This document shows, one piece after another, positions 56,296 through 64,000 of a stretch of 64,000 bases of DNA. The stretch covers positions 3,792,636 through 3,856,635 of the forward strand of contig NZ_CACVAO010000001.1 in NCBI RefSeq assembly GCF_902726645.1, in the 5' to 3' direction. The notes under the pieces are model-generated. The model saw nothing but the letters and a program-made list of their open reading frames with translations, ran no database searches and was not told the origin of the DNA. Position numbers and translations under genes: made by a program. Source of the DNA: Halobacillus ihumii. GTDB lineage: Bacteria; Bacillota; Bacilli; Bacillales; Halobacillaceae. Each line of letters starts with the position of its first letter. Within the stretch, counting starts at the first letter, position 1.

Positions 56296-56340
56296 TTTAT
56301 AAGGTGGCTCCCTTCTAACTTTGTATTTTTAATTATAACG

Positions 56341-56380
56341 AGGAAAAGAGTCGCTCACCAGAGTGGGTGGGCGACTCTTG
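56341..56380 (-). terminator. Terminator of the YugN-like gene
   Basis: AAGAGTCGC (56346-56354) pairs with GCGACTCTT (56371-56379), with inner pairing; reads into TTTTCC on the minus strand. Confidence 0.75.
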
Positions 56381-56408
56381 AATAAGTTTCAGCTAGTCTT
56401 TGAAGTTG

Positions 56409-56777
56409 TTATGTGGTTTGATGTGCGGCTACATGCTCTTGCAATTTTTTAATTAAATTGTTCGCTTTATCAATAATACTTGAAGAAAATCCTTCTTGTT
56501 CTCCGTATTCTACCCCATGTGGATAGTGGTGTTTTCCTAACAGCGGTGTCAGCAGATGGATCACAGCATTTCCTTTATCCACGTCACCCTCCAGCGCATA
56601 TCCTTGAATGCGGATGTAGTACGTTTTGTTTTTCTCTGGTGAGTCAATTCTGTAATCATAACTAACTCTTTCATAATCCCAGGATCCGCCTAAAATAAAC
56701 CCATTACTTTCCATGATCATAGTGAGTCGTTTAATGTCAATTACTAATCCGTCGATTCCAGTACCTTCTAATCTCAT
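56409..56777 (-). CDS. ylbA: YugN-like family protein
   Basis: A 122-residue protein of the YugN-like family, with GSWDYERVSYDY and a C-terminal GVEYGE region. B. subtilis ylbA, next to ylbB, belongs to this family, so ylbA is the likely name. Start ATG 56777 is eight bases after GTGAGG. Function unknown. Confidence 0.78.
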   Translation of the reverse strand: MRLEGTGIDGLVIDIKRLTMIMESNGFILGGSWDYERVSYDYRIDSPEKNKTYYIRIQGYALEGDVDKGNAVIHLLTPLLGKHHYPHGVEYGEQEGFSSSIIDKANNLIKKLQEHVAAHQTT

Positions 56778-56984
56778 TGCATACACCTCACAAATTTTAT
56801 GTATCTTACCTCATTTTAGTATGAAAAAGAACAAGTTGCAATTCGCTGTGAACAGCCTTGCTATTACTATACATACTTTACCAACAATAACTTAATTATA
56901 CTATAAATTGCCTAGCCGTGCATGTAATAAATTTAGGAATTCGGGAACAATACATATCGACGGCTGAATTAAAGGAGGATATTC

Positions 56985-57413
56985 ATGAAGACCGTTAAAG
57001 ACGTAATGACGAGTGATGTATCTGTGTGTCAAACGAGTGATACCTTATTCGATGCAGCATCTATGATGAAACAGGAAAATGTTGGAGCCGTGCCTATATG
57101 TGATGAAAGTGGGCATTTAATGGGTATGGTAACCGATAGAGACTTAGTTATCCGAGGATATGCTGATAAGAATCCAGATTCTACCCCTATTCAACAAGTG
57201 ATGAGTGAGCATCTGTATCACATCAGCCCAGATACGACCCTTGAGGAAGCCGGAAAGAAGATGGCCGAGCACCAGGTACGCCGACTGCCTGTCGTTGAAA
57301 ATGGAAAACTGACAGGTATTATTGCGCTTGGTGATTTGTCACTTGATCAGAAATCAGATCATGCTGCTGGTGTAGCTTTGCACGACATTTCAGAGCGTCC
57401 AGAGCTTCATTAA
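56985..57413 (+). CDS. ylbB: CBS domain pair protein YlbB
   Basis: A 142-residue protein made of two CBS domains (residues 7-62 and 72-127). V-x-D-(V)-M-T, GMVTDRDLVIRG and QVRRLPVVE-x-GKL-x-GI are typical of the stand-alone CBS pairs that bind adenine nucleotides. No effector domain. AAAGGAGG precedes the ATG. Confidence 0.88.
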   Translation: MKTVKDVMTSDVSVCQTSDTLFDAASMMKQENVGAVPICDESGHLMGMVTDRDLVIRGYADKNPDSTPIQQVMSEHLYHISPDTTLEEAGKKMAEHQVRRLPVVENGKLTGIIALGDLSLDQKSDHAAGVALHDISERPELH

Positions 57414-57423
57414 ATGCAACGAA

Positions 57424-57458
57424 AAGACGGCCCATTGCCCTGGGTCGTCTTATTTGTT
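57424..57458 (+). terminator. Terminator of ylbB
   Basis: AAGACGGCCCA (57424-57434) pairs with TGGGTCGTCTT (57441-57451), followed by ATTTGTT. The remaining bases to 57678 hold a small TTTCAGC/GCTGAAA hairpin at 57481 and the ylbC promoter region. Confidence 0.75.
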
Positions 57459-57678
57459 CAGCCCACAACTTATTAAAAGAGTTTCAGCAATAAAAGCTGA
57501 AATTCTATAATAAGCCGAGAAATGGAACTTCCCTTGAATTCCAATCTTAGACGACTTCCTCTATAACTCCATCTTTATCCAGTAGTGCTCATCCTCTACC
57601 ATATATATCAGTTTTGTTCTAGAAACGAGAAGTCTAGCTTATAGTATAGTAAGAAGGTTAATAGGAAGGAGTTGGGCG

Positions 57679-58722
57679 ATGAGGAATTCGATTGCTGTGG
57701 GATTGCTATTTATTCTATTAAGTGGGGCGTGCTACTTGTTTTTAGATCATACAGACCCTCCGGAACCTCAATCATCAGCCGAGTCCATCATAGACACAGC
57801 GCCACCTGAGCAGGCTGTTACGAAAAATAGTCAGGCAAAGCAGGAAGAACAGAAAACATTCTTCTCCTGGCTTGGGGCTTCAAGTGAGGAAATTCTATCA
57901 CAGTTTAAGGAGCCGGATCGAATTGATCAAAGTCCATACGGGTATGAGTGGTGGGTGTATTCAGGAAAAGATCGTTATTTTCAAATAGGTGTTCTCGATG
58001 GGGAAGTAGTTACGGCAGTTACTTTTAGCGAAAATCCAAATGAACAGCTAGTTATTGGGACAAGTTATCGCCAATTAAACCAGGCTTACAATTTCCAATC
58101 AGATGTGTCGATCCAGAGTGGAATGTATGCCTTTCAACTTACCGAAAAAGATCTAGAAACAAGGCCGCTTATTCCATTAGAGGATGGATGGTCTGCACAG
58201 CTTTATTTTGATACATTTACCGAAGAGCTATCAGCTGTTCGTGCAGTTAGAAATGATATTTTATTGGAACAGCAGCCCTATCAACTTACGTATAGAGGGG
58301 ATCTGCCGACACCTCAGATCCTTACAGCAGAGGAGTGGGAGGAGATCAATCAGGGCGCTGAGCAGCAAATCTTCGAGATGACCAATTATATCCGTCAGAG
58401 ACATGAAGTGGACTCATTGAAGGTTCATCACAAGGCAGCAAAGGTAGCGTTTAGTCATAGTAAAGATATGAATGAACATAATTATTTCTCTCATCATTCA
58501 AAAAATGGAGATGGGGTGGGGGAACGGCTGATGGAAGCAAATGTTCCCTACACGAGAGCAGGCGAAAATATCGCGGCTCAGTATATCGACTCAACTGCTG
58601 CTATCCATGGATGGATAAATAGTAAAGGCCACCGTGAATCCTTGCTTGATGAACGATACACCCATTTAGGTGTTGGGGTGGATCAATTGTATTACACCCA
58701 GAATTTCCTCGCCTTGCCTTGA
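57679..58722 (+). CDS. ylbC: CAP/SCP-like extracellular protein YlbC
   Basis: A 347-residue exported protein: an uncleaved or cleaved signal (residues 1-22), a low-complexity linker, a CAP-associated N-terminal domain (about 60-200, with EPDRIDQSPYGYEWWVY) and a C-terminal CAP domain (about 230-345) with HSKDM, GENIA and GHRESLL motifs and the His/Glu pairs of the CAP cavity. It corresponds to B. subtilis YlbC. Substrate unknown. AAGGAGTTGG precedes the ATG. Confidence 0.9.
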   Translation: MRNSIAVGLLFILLSGACYLFLDHTDPPEPQSSAESIIDTAPPEQAVTKNSQAKQEEQKTFFSWLGASSEEILSQFKEPDRIDQSPYGYEWWVYSGKDRYFQIGVLDGEVVTAVTFSENPNEQLVIGTSYRQLNQAYNFQSDVSIQSGMYAFQLTEKDLETRPLIPLEDGWSAQLYFDTFTEELSAVRAVRNDILLEQQPYQLTYRGDLPTPQILTAEEWEEINQGAEQQIFEMTNYIRQRHEVDSLKVHHKAAKVAFSHSKDMNEHNYFSHHSKNGDGVGERLMEANVPYTRAGENIAAQYIDSTAAIHGWINSKGHRESLLDERYTHLGVGVDQLYYTQNFLALP

Positions 58723-58782
58723 ACATATTATAGGCAAAATGCATAGGCTGAAGAGTAGTTTTCTATAGTGAGGTGTGTACAC

Positions 58783-59154
58783 ATGAGTGAAAAGATCTTG
58801 CACCCAAGCGTCCAGCAATTTAAGGATTTTGTAGATGCCAATCCTAATGTGAAAAGTCAGCTAAGGAAGAACCATAAACTTATCCAAAGCTATTATGAAA
58901 AGTGGATGATTCTAGGAGAAGATGATCCTTTCTGGACATCCTTACCGAAAACAAAAGCAAAAAATGATGGGAATAAAAAGGATTGGATGAAGCAATTTGG
59001 AGATTTGATGCAGGATGTCAATTGGGAAGATGTTTCTAAGCATATCGATGAACTAAATGGAGCGATCGGACAGATTCAACAGCTGATTACGAACATTCAA
59101 CAGGAAAACAAACAAAACTCAAGGCAAGAAACCATCGGCTATCCTTATTATTAA
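58783..59154 (+). CDS. ylbD: Putative spore coat protein YlbD
   Basis: A 123-residue protein matching the YlbD coat-protein family: HP-(S/T)-VQ-(Q/K)-FK-x-FV near the N-terminus and a Gln/Asn-rich C-terminus ending in YPYY. Start ATG 58783 lies eight bases after GTGAGG; an in-frame upstream ATG overlaps it. It fits the spore-forming lifestyle. Confidence 0.85.
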   Translation: MSEKILHPSVQQFKDFVDANPNVKSQLRKNHKLIQSYYEKWMILGEDDPFWTSLPKTKAKNDGNKKDWMKQFGDLMQDVNWEDVSKHIDELNGAIGQIQQLITNIQQENKQNSRQETIGYPYY

Positions 59155-59182
59155 GCCTGCACATATTTCTTGATATGTCAAA

Positions 59183-59209
59183 AAACCCAGGGGTCTCTCC
59201 TCTGGGTTA
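59183..59209 (+). terminator. Terminator of ylbD
   Basis: AACCCAG and CTGGGTT with inner GG/CC pairing (59184-59208). The T-run is weak. Confidence 0.6.
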
Positions 59210-59327
59210 TTGCTGTTGTACACGATTACATATATTTCAGCCGTTCACATCAATGCAAATAGCCATAAAACAAATATGGAGTCTTTAAACACGTTTACGC
59301 TACAAAATTGGTTTGTGGGTTTTACAT

Positions 59328-59344
59328 ATACACATACGGGGTAT
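59328..59344 (+). promoter_or_regulatory. CsoR-like copper operator
   Basis: A 17-bp site ending in TACGGGGTAT resembles the CsoR operator of B. subtilis copZA (ATAC-C-rich, TACGGGGTAT). It sits between TTTACA (59321-59326) and TATGTA (59344-59349), so binding would block the promoter of the copper ATPase gene. Confidence 0.55.
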
Positions 59345-59406
59345 ATGTATATAAATAAAGCGGATAGATATGAACATAACTAATGGATAATAGGAGGTTA
59401 GTTACA

Positions 59407-61515
59407 GTGCCAAACGAAAGTAATCATCATCAAGAACATAGAAGTCATAAGCATAAACAAGCCCATGGAGATCATTCTTCACATGAAAACCATGACGAGC
59501 AGGTGCATCACGCTCATCACTCACATGAACACCATCACGACCAAGAACATCACGGTCATCACGATCATAATAGTCATCACAAACATATGGTAGCAGATTT
59601 TAAGAAGCGTTTTTATATTTCTCTTCTATTTACAATTCCAATCTTGATCTTATCTCCAATGATCCAGAATTTTGTTGGTCTCGAATTTACTTTTCCATTT
59701 GATCAGTATGTGTTATTTGCTTTGGCTACATTTGTATTCTTTTATGGGGGCTGGCCCTTTTTAATTGGGGCTGTGGACGAGCTGCAAAATAAAAACCCAG
59801 GGATGATGACACTGATTGGCCTTGCCATCGTCGTCGCCTATGGCTATAGTTCTCTGGTCGTTTTCGGCTGGGAGGGGCGTAATTTCTTCTGGGAGCTTGC
59901 CACGTTAGTCGATATTATGCTGCTTGGTCATTGGATTGAAATGAAGTCAATCATGGGAGCCTCGAATGCTTTACAGGAACTGGTTAAACTAATGCCAAAT
60001 GAGGCGCATCGTGTCAACGAAGGTGGGGAAACAGAAGATGTGCCGATTCATGAGCTGAGTCATGAAGATCATGTGTTAGTGAAACCGGGTGAAAAAATAC
60101 CTGTGGACGGTACAATCCTTGAAGGGAAGTCAGCGATCGATGAATCGATGTTAACAGGGGAGTCCGTTCCTGTTGAAAAGACGCAGGAAGATGAAGTGAT
60201 TGGCGGTTCGATTAATAAAGAAGGCAGTCTGACTATTGCCGTGAAAAATATTGGTGAGAACACTTACCTTTCACAAGTCATTAACCTGGTTCAAGAAGCA
60301 CAAAGCTCGAAATCTCGTGCCCAGGATTTGGCTAACCGGGCTGCGAAATGGCTGTTTTACTTGGCATTAGCGGCAGGAATCGTGACGTTTATCGTTTGGA
60401 TTGCGATCGGAGCGGCCATTGATGTAGCGGTAGAAAGAATGGTCACAGTTATGGTAATTACTTGTCCGCATGCATTGGGACTGGCTGCACCATTAGTCGT
60501 CGCTGTTTCAACCGCTATATCTGCAAAAAAAGGTTTGTTAATTCGAAACCGTACCCAATTCGAGAACGCGCGCCAGTTGGATGCTGTTATTTTTGATAAA
60601 ACCGGAACTCTCACCAAAGGCGAATTCGGGGTTACGGATATAATTCCTGCTGGAAGCTTTGAGGAAAAAGATGTGATCTACTGGGCAGCAAGTGCTGAAC
60701 AGAATTCAGAACATCCGCTTGCAAGAGGAATCATCGAAAGGGCAGAGGAACTTGATGTTTCTCTGGATGCGGTCGAGAACTTTGCATCCTTGACGGGAGA
60801 AGGACTGCAAGGAGAGGTCGCGGGTAAACAAGTAGCCGTTGTCAGCCCGCGATATGTAAGAGATGAAGATATATCCTACGATACTACATCATTTGAAAAG
60901 CTTTCGGAAGAAGGAAAAACGGTTGTGTTTGTTCTGCTCGATGGACAATTGGCTGGCATGATAGCCCTGGCTGATATGGTGCGGGATTCAGCGAAAGAGG
61001 CGATTACTGCTCTTAAGGAAAAAGGAATTCATTCGATCATGTTGACTGGTGACAATCAGAAAGTGGCCGATTGGGTTGCTGGCCAGCTGGGCATGGATGA
61101 AGTGTATGCAGAAGTCCTGCCTGATCATAAAGCAGACCAGGTAAAGAAAGTCCAGGGTGATGGAAGAAAGATAGCTATGACAGGGGATGGAGTCAATGAC
61201 GCCCCAGCGTTGGCGACAGCTGATGTTGGGATAGCGATCGGCAGCGGAACAGATGTAGCTGTTGAAACCGCTGATATTGTTTTAGTTAAAAGCAATCCAA
61301 AAGACATTGTATCGATTGTTGAATTATCCCAAAACACATACAAAAAAATGGTTCAGAATTTATGGTGGGCCGCAGGATACAACATCGTCGCTATTCCATT
61401 AGCGGCAGGGATCCTGGCACCGGTTGGAATAGTTCTGAGCCCGGCCGTTGGGGCTATCCTCATGAGTCTGAGTACGATTGTGGTAGCGATCAATGCCAAG
61501 TTACTCAAAGCTTAA
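59407..61515 (+). CDS. copB: Copper-exporting P1B-type ATPase, CopB type
   Basis: A 702-residue heavy-metal ATPase. The first 60 residues contain about 25 histidines, in place of a CxxC metal-binding domain. The transmembrane metal motif is CPH near residue 353, which defines the CopB (P1B-3) group reported to move Cu2+ or Cu+. TGES, DKTGT (Asp397), the SEHPLA loop and GDGVNDAPAL are intact. I chose GTG at 59407, nine bases after AGGAGG. It lies where ylbE is found in B. subtilis. Confidence 0.92.
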   Translation: MPNESNHHQEHRSHKHKQAHGDHSSHENHDEQVHHAHHSHEHHHDQEHHGHHDHNSHHKHMVADFKKRFYISLLFTIPILILSPMIQNFVGLEFTFPFDQYVLFALATFVFFYGGWPFLIGAVDELQNKNPGMMTLIGLAIVVAYGYSSLVVFGWEGRNFFWELATLVDIMLLGHWIEMKSIMGASNALQELVKLMPNEAHRVNEGGETEDVPIHELSHEDHVLVKPGEKIPVDGTILEGKSAIDESMLTGESVPVEKTQEDEVIGGSINKEGSLTIAVKNIGENTYLSQVINLVQEAQSSKSRAQDLANRAAKWLFYLALAAGIVTFIVWIAIGAAIDVAVERMVTVMVITCPHALGLAAPLVVAVSTAISAKKGLLIRNRTQFENARQLDAVIFDKTGTLTKGEFGVTDIIPAGSFEEKDVIYWAASAEQNSEHPLARGIIERAEELDVSLDAVENFASLTGEGLQGEVAGKQVAVVSPRYVRDEDISYDTTSFEKLSEEGKTVVFVLLDGQLAGMIALADMVRDSAKEAITALKEKGIHSIMLTGDNQKVADWVAGQLGMDEVYAEVLPDHKADQVKKVQGDGRKIAMTGDGVNDAPALATADVGIAIGSGTDVAVETADIVLVKSNPKDIVSIVELSQNTYKKMVQNLWWAAGYNIVAIPLAAGILAPVGIVLSPAVGAILMSLSTIVVAINAKLLKA

Positions 61516-61636
61516 CGCATAGGTAAGGGGGGAGAAAAATCCGGTGTCATTAAAATTCCTTCTAGAAGAATAGCGTGCTTCTTCATTTTATTCTACTTGT
61601 ATATTTGGTACAATATAGGAGGAGGTGACACCAACT

Positions 61637-62074
61637 ATGTTAGCCACAATGGAAATTGTCGATATATTAGACCAGTCTGAATCGATTGGTAAAATGGTAA
61701 TGGATTCAGAGGTCATGCAAAACTATCAACAAGCTAAACAAGAGCTTGGGTCCGATGCAGATGCACAGAGGCTGATTCAGGATTTCACGAATATGAAAGA
61801 TCAATATGAAGACGTGCAGCGCTTTGGTCGTTACCACCCTGATTATAGCAACATTATGAAACGTGTCAGAGGTGTAAAGCGTGAGATGGACATGCATGAG
61901 AAAGTGGCTCGTTTTAAGAAAGCAGAACGTGAAGTGCAAAAGCTGTTGGATGAAATAAGTCAGAGTGTAGCCTTTAGTGTAAGCGAACAGATTAAAGTTC
62001 CGAGAAATGGAATGGTGTTTACAGACTCAGGATGCGGATGTGGATCTGGCGGAGGCTGCGGTTGTGCTTCGTAA
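61637..62074 (+). CDS. ylbF: YlbF, Y-complex subunit
   Basis: A 145-residue helical protein that in B. subtilis forms the YaaT-YlbF-YmcA complex, which directs RNase Y and affects competence, sporulation and biofilms. The C-terminus has the cysteine cluster CGCGSGGGCGC, needed to bind iron-sulfur clusters in the complex. Start ATG 61637 is nine bases after GGAGGTG. YmcA and YaaT are outside the window. Confidence 0.92.
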   Translation: MLATMEIVDILDQSESIGKMVMDSEVMQNYQQAKQELGSDADAQRLIQDFTNMKDQYEDVQRFGRYHPDYSNIMKRVRGVKREMDMHEKVARFKKAEREVQKLLDEISQSVAFSVSEQIKVPRNGMVFTDSGCGCGSGGGCGCAS

Positions 62075-62119
62075 CATAATATAAGGAACTGACAGGTGCT
62101 CGAACATCTGCAGCAGACA

Positions 62120-62170
62120 TAAAGCGCCTGATTCTCTTTTTTTAATATATGAGAGTCAGGCGTTTCGTTT
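62120..62170 (+). terminator. Terminator of ylbF
   Basis: GCGCCTGATTCTC pairs with GAGAGTCAGGCG around a T/A-rich loop (62124-62162), followed by TTTCGTTT. Confidence 0.75.
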
Positions 62171-62258
62171 CTATTCTAGCTTTTAACTTAACGAAGATTG
62201 AAGAAAAGTGATTCATTTGGTAAAATCATCATAAATACAGTACAAAGTAGGGAATTAT

Positions 62259-62534
62259 ATGAGGGTGAAACGACAAGGAATCATTGTATATTTTCAACAT
62301 ATGAAGAATATCCGCCAAATTAAAAAACATGGTCATTTAATCCATGCTTCTAAAAAGCAAAAGTACGCCCTTCTTTATGTGGATCATGAGGATGCAGAGT
62401 TTAAGATGGAAAAACTGGAGCGTTTACCATTTGTCTCGCGTGTTGATCTTTCCCATAAGCCGGCCATTCGAACGAACTTTGAGAATGCTAAACCGGATAA
62501 AGCCAAGCAATATGATTATAAGATGGGAATTTAA
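62259..62534 (+). CDS. ylbG: UPF0298 family protein YlbG
   Basis: A 91-residue cytosolic protein of the UPF0298 family, with R-(Q/V)-GIIVY, KNIRQIKKHGHLI and YALLYVD. Function unknown. ylbFG-rsmD-coaD order is conserved across Bacillales. Its terminator overlaps the stop codon. Confidence 0.9.
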   Translation: MRVKRQGIIVYFQHMKNIRQIKKHGHLIHASKKQKYALLYVDHEDAEFKMEKLERLPFVSRVDLSHKPAIRTNFENAKPDKAKQYDYKMGI

Positions 62535-62574
62535 CAGGCGTTTGTTTCATAACAAACGCCTGTTATTTTTTTTG
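62533..62574 (+). terminator. Terminator of ylbG
   Basis: A perfect 14-bp stem, AACAGGCGTTTGTT with its complement (62533-62546, 62551-62564), followed by ATTTTTTTT. Confidence 0.93.
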
Positions 62575-62587
62575 AATTCTCTTCTGC

Positions 62588-62977
62588 TCATGATAAAGGC
62601 GCTATAAACTTATTGGTTCTTAAAATGCCGATTAAGTATTGGTAGTACAAGTCTGTCTCAGGAAAAACATTCGATGGCTTAACGGTAAATTCGCTGACTT
62701 GTTTTTGATGATTTTCTACCATATCTTTAAACAGCTCATAGCGTTTATTAGGCTGTTCATGTGGATTAGGAATGCCCTCTCTGCAAAGGTAGATCGGCTG
62801 AAATTTTTGTTCGGGAGTAGGTTTCATAATTAAGGCTAAGGAAGCGACGGGACGGTTTGATTTTTCACTAAAGAAAGCAATGGCGTGCTGGATGCGCTCA
62901 GGCATAAGTCGCCCCAGTTCCACAAGTTCATAAATATCTGCATATCCTTCGCCGAGTTCAATAAATTTTTGAATCAA
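62588..62977 (-). CDS. Conserved Bacillaceae protein of unknown function
   Basis: A 129-residue cytosolic protein. GY-(A)-DIYEL and RP-(V)-AS-(L)-ALIMKPTP are visible conserved-looking stretches. I recall a protein like this between ylbG and rsmD in halophilic and related bacilli (DUF7147-type), but the family name is uncertain. It is oriented opposite to its neighbours and converges on ylbG. No catalytic motif recognised. Confidence 0.72.
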   Translation of the reverse strand: MIQKFIELGEGYADIYELVELGRLMPERIQHAIAFFSEKSNRPVASLALIMKPTPEQKFQPIYLCREGIPNPHEQPNKRYELFKDMVENHQKQVSEFTVKPSNVFPETDLYYQYLIGILRTNKFIAPLS

Positions 62978-63090
62978 TGGGTATCGTCCTTTCCAATGGT
63001 CTTCCCCTTACTTTAGCATGGGACAGGAAGTCATGGGAAGTGATTACAAGTTATGGAGAAGGAAAGAAGTTTCTTTTAAGTGTTACAGAC

Positions 63091-63132
63091 AAAAAAACAG
63101 GGCTGCCCCACTAAGGGACAGCCCTTCTTTTT
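63091..63132. terminator. Orphan terminator-like hairpin
   Basis: GGGCTGCCCC and GGGACAGCCC (63100-63124) with A-run left and TTCTTTTT right. No gene ends here on either strand; the 62978-63383 gap otherwise holds only smaller inverted repeats (for example GAAGCAGATAATCTGCTTC near 63219). Confidence 0.6.
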
Positions 63133-63383
63133 GCTTCTATGATATGGAAACAAAAAGCAAAGGGAGAGGAGAAACCGGAAGAAGGACCTATGGGGAATTA
63201 AGTCTCTTCCGTTTTCCGAAGCAGATAATCTGCTTCACAACTAAGTATCACCACTTCTAAAATGATTTATACGAACAATAGGGATTATTTTCTGAAAAAA
63301 TCGCTTCATGTATGAAACGTTTTCAGCTCTTGACGATTTGTGGTAGGATTATGTTGAATGTGGATGAAAGAGGGGTGCAAATG

Positions 63384-63947
63384 ATGCGAGTCATTGCGGG
63401 TGTACATAAAGGCAGACAGCTTAAGCCTGTACCGAATCATAAAACAAGACCCACGACGGACAAAGTGAAAGAGTCTTTGTTTCAAATCATCGGTCCTTTT
63501 TTTGACGGCGGACAAGTTCTCGACCTATTTGCTGGCAGCGGAGGGCTCGGCATTGAAGCTTTAAGCCGTGGTGCTAAGCATTGTGTGTTTGTCGATCAGC
63601 AGCACAAGGCAATTCAGGTCATTCATGAGAATCTGGAGACTCTCAGTTTAAAGGATCAGGCTGAAATATTTAGAACTGATGCGCACAGAGCGATTAAGGC
63701 GGCTGGGAAGAGAGGACTGACTTTTCAATACATATTTCTCGACCCTCCTTATAAAAAGTTTTCCTATGAAGAGCTGCTGGAAGCTCTGATTCATGAGGAA
63801 CTGATTGATAGCGGGACAACCGTCGTCTGTGAACACGATGCTGCTGAGGATATTCCTGTGCAAGTAGGGCAGCTTAAACAAATAAAAACAGAGAAATACG
63901 GCAGTAATATCGGTGTTTCTATTTTTAGATATGAGGTGACAGAATGA
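63384..63947 (+). CDS. rsmD: 16S rRNA (guanine966-N2)-methyltransferase RsmD
   Basis: A 187-residue SAM-dependent methyltransferase (B. subtilis ylbH). MRVIAG-x-x-(K/R)-G-R at the start, RPT-(T)-D-(K/R)-V-(K/R)-ES, the SAM loop DLFAGSGGLG and the catalytic DPPY are present. It methylates G966 of 16S rRNA. Start ATG 63384 (the second of two tandem ATG) is eight bases after AGGGG. It overlaps coaD by four bases. Confidence 0.94.
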   Translation: MRVIAGVHKGRQLKPVPNHKTRPTTDKVKESLFQIIGPFFDGGQVLDLFAGSGGLGIEALSRGAKHCVFVDQQHKAIQVIHENLETLSLKDQAEIFRTDAHRAIKAAGKRGLTFQYIFLDPPYKKFSYEELLEALIHEELIDSGTTVVCEHDAAEDIPVQVGQLKQIKTEKYGSNIGVSIFRYEVTE

Positions 63948-64000
63948 CCAGGTTAGCGATTTGTCCAGGAAGTTTTGATCCTGTGACATACGGACATTTA
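63944..64000 (+). CDS. coaD: Phosphopantetheine adenylyltransferase, N-terminal part
   Basis: Only 19 codons are in the window. The sequence contains CPGSFDPVTYGHL, the nucleotidyltransferase T/HxGH-type motif of CoaD (B. subtilis ylbI). It starts at the ATG of an ATGA overlap with rsmD. It makes dephospho-CoA from phosphopantetheine and ATP. Confidence 0.93.
   Translation, partial: MTRLAICPGSFDPVTYGHL

Noticed and set aside
61544..61573. 9-residue GTG ORF after GGGGGGAG, between copB and ylbF
   Set aside because: A leader peptide is possible but nothing else supports it.
63018..63260. 80-codon ORF on the plus strand upstream of rsmD
   Set aside because: It crosses the orphan terminator hairpin, and its composition is not protein-like.

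Overview
The window is chromosomal DNA from a low-to-mid GC, endospore-forming member of the Bacillaceae. Gene content and order follow the Bacillus subtilis stretch ykyB-ykuE-ykuL(cbpB)-dapH-dapL-ykuSTUV-yknUV-ktrC-rnjA-rpoY-ykrA-defB-ykyA-pdhABCD-SR1-speA-yktAB-suhB-ylaFHIJ-glsA-ylaN-ftsW-pycA-ctaBCDEFG-ylbABCDFG-rsmD-coaD. The BCCT compatible-solute transporter, acidic linkers (PdhC, the deacetylase lipoprotein) and the overall protein flavour suggest a moderately halophilic genus such as Halobacillus or a relative. The genus is inference; the family is well supported by synteny.

Layout. 1-8034: end of ykyB, a Sco copper chaperone, Tat-exported phosphoesterase YkuE, an HlyIII/PAQR protein, the c-di-AMP sensor CbpB/DarB, a DHA2 drug transporter, the acetyl-branch lysine/DAP genes dapH-dapL, ykuS and the MscS channel ykuT. 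8035-16112: peroxiredoxin ykuU with a PerR/Fur-like operator, thioredoxin-like ykuV, a first 21-bp repeat array, the heterodimeric ABC exporter yknUV and a bd-type oxidase operon with a Rex box. 16113-24165: ktrC, a second 21-bp repeat array, pyruvate oxidase, rnjA-rpoY, a possible 23-residue cationic peptide gene, ykrA, a structured intergenic repeat, defB and ykyA. 24166-38962: the pdhABCD operon; an inserted block (BCCT transporter, FUSC-type membrane protein, deacetylase lipoprotein); the dual-function RNA SR1 with its peptide SR1P; a third 21-bp repeat array; speA and the ykt genes with suhB. 38963-64000: the yla cluster, ftsW-pycA, the caa3 oxidase operon with assembly factors ctaB, ctaG and ctaM, the ylb cluster interrupted by a copper ATPase, then rsmD and the first codons of coaD.

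How it works together. Most of the window is central carbon and respiratory metabolism: PDH, pyruvate oxidase and pyruvate carboxylase compete for pyruvate, while two terminal oxidases (Rex-controlled bd-type and copper-dependent caa3) share assembly and copper-handling functions (Sco, CtaB, CtaG, CtaM, CopB). Three c-di-AMP-linked proteins (CbpB, KtrC, PycA) lie within 45 kb. SR1P and RNase J1, which are functionally connected in B. subtilis, are both here.

The least explained signals are three arrays of degenerate tandem repeats with an exact 21-bp period and a related core, the 23-codon basic ORF upstream of rpoY, and the absence of ctaA from its usual place between pycA and ctaB. No rRNA, tRNA, CRISPR, prophage or complete insertion sequence was seen.
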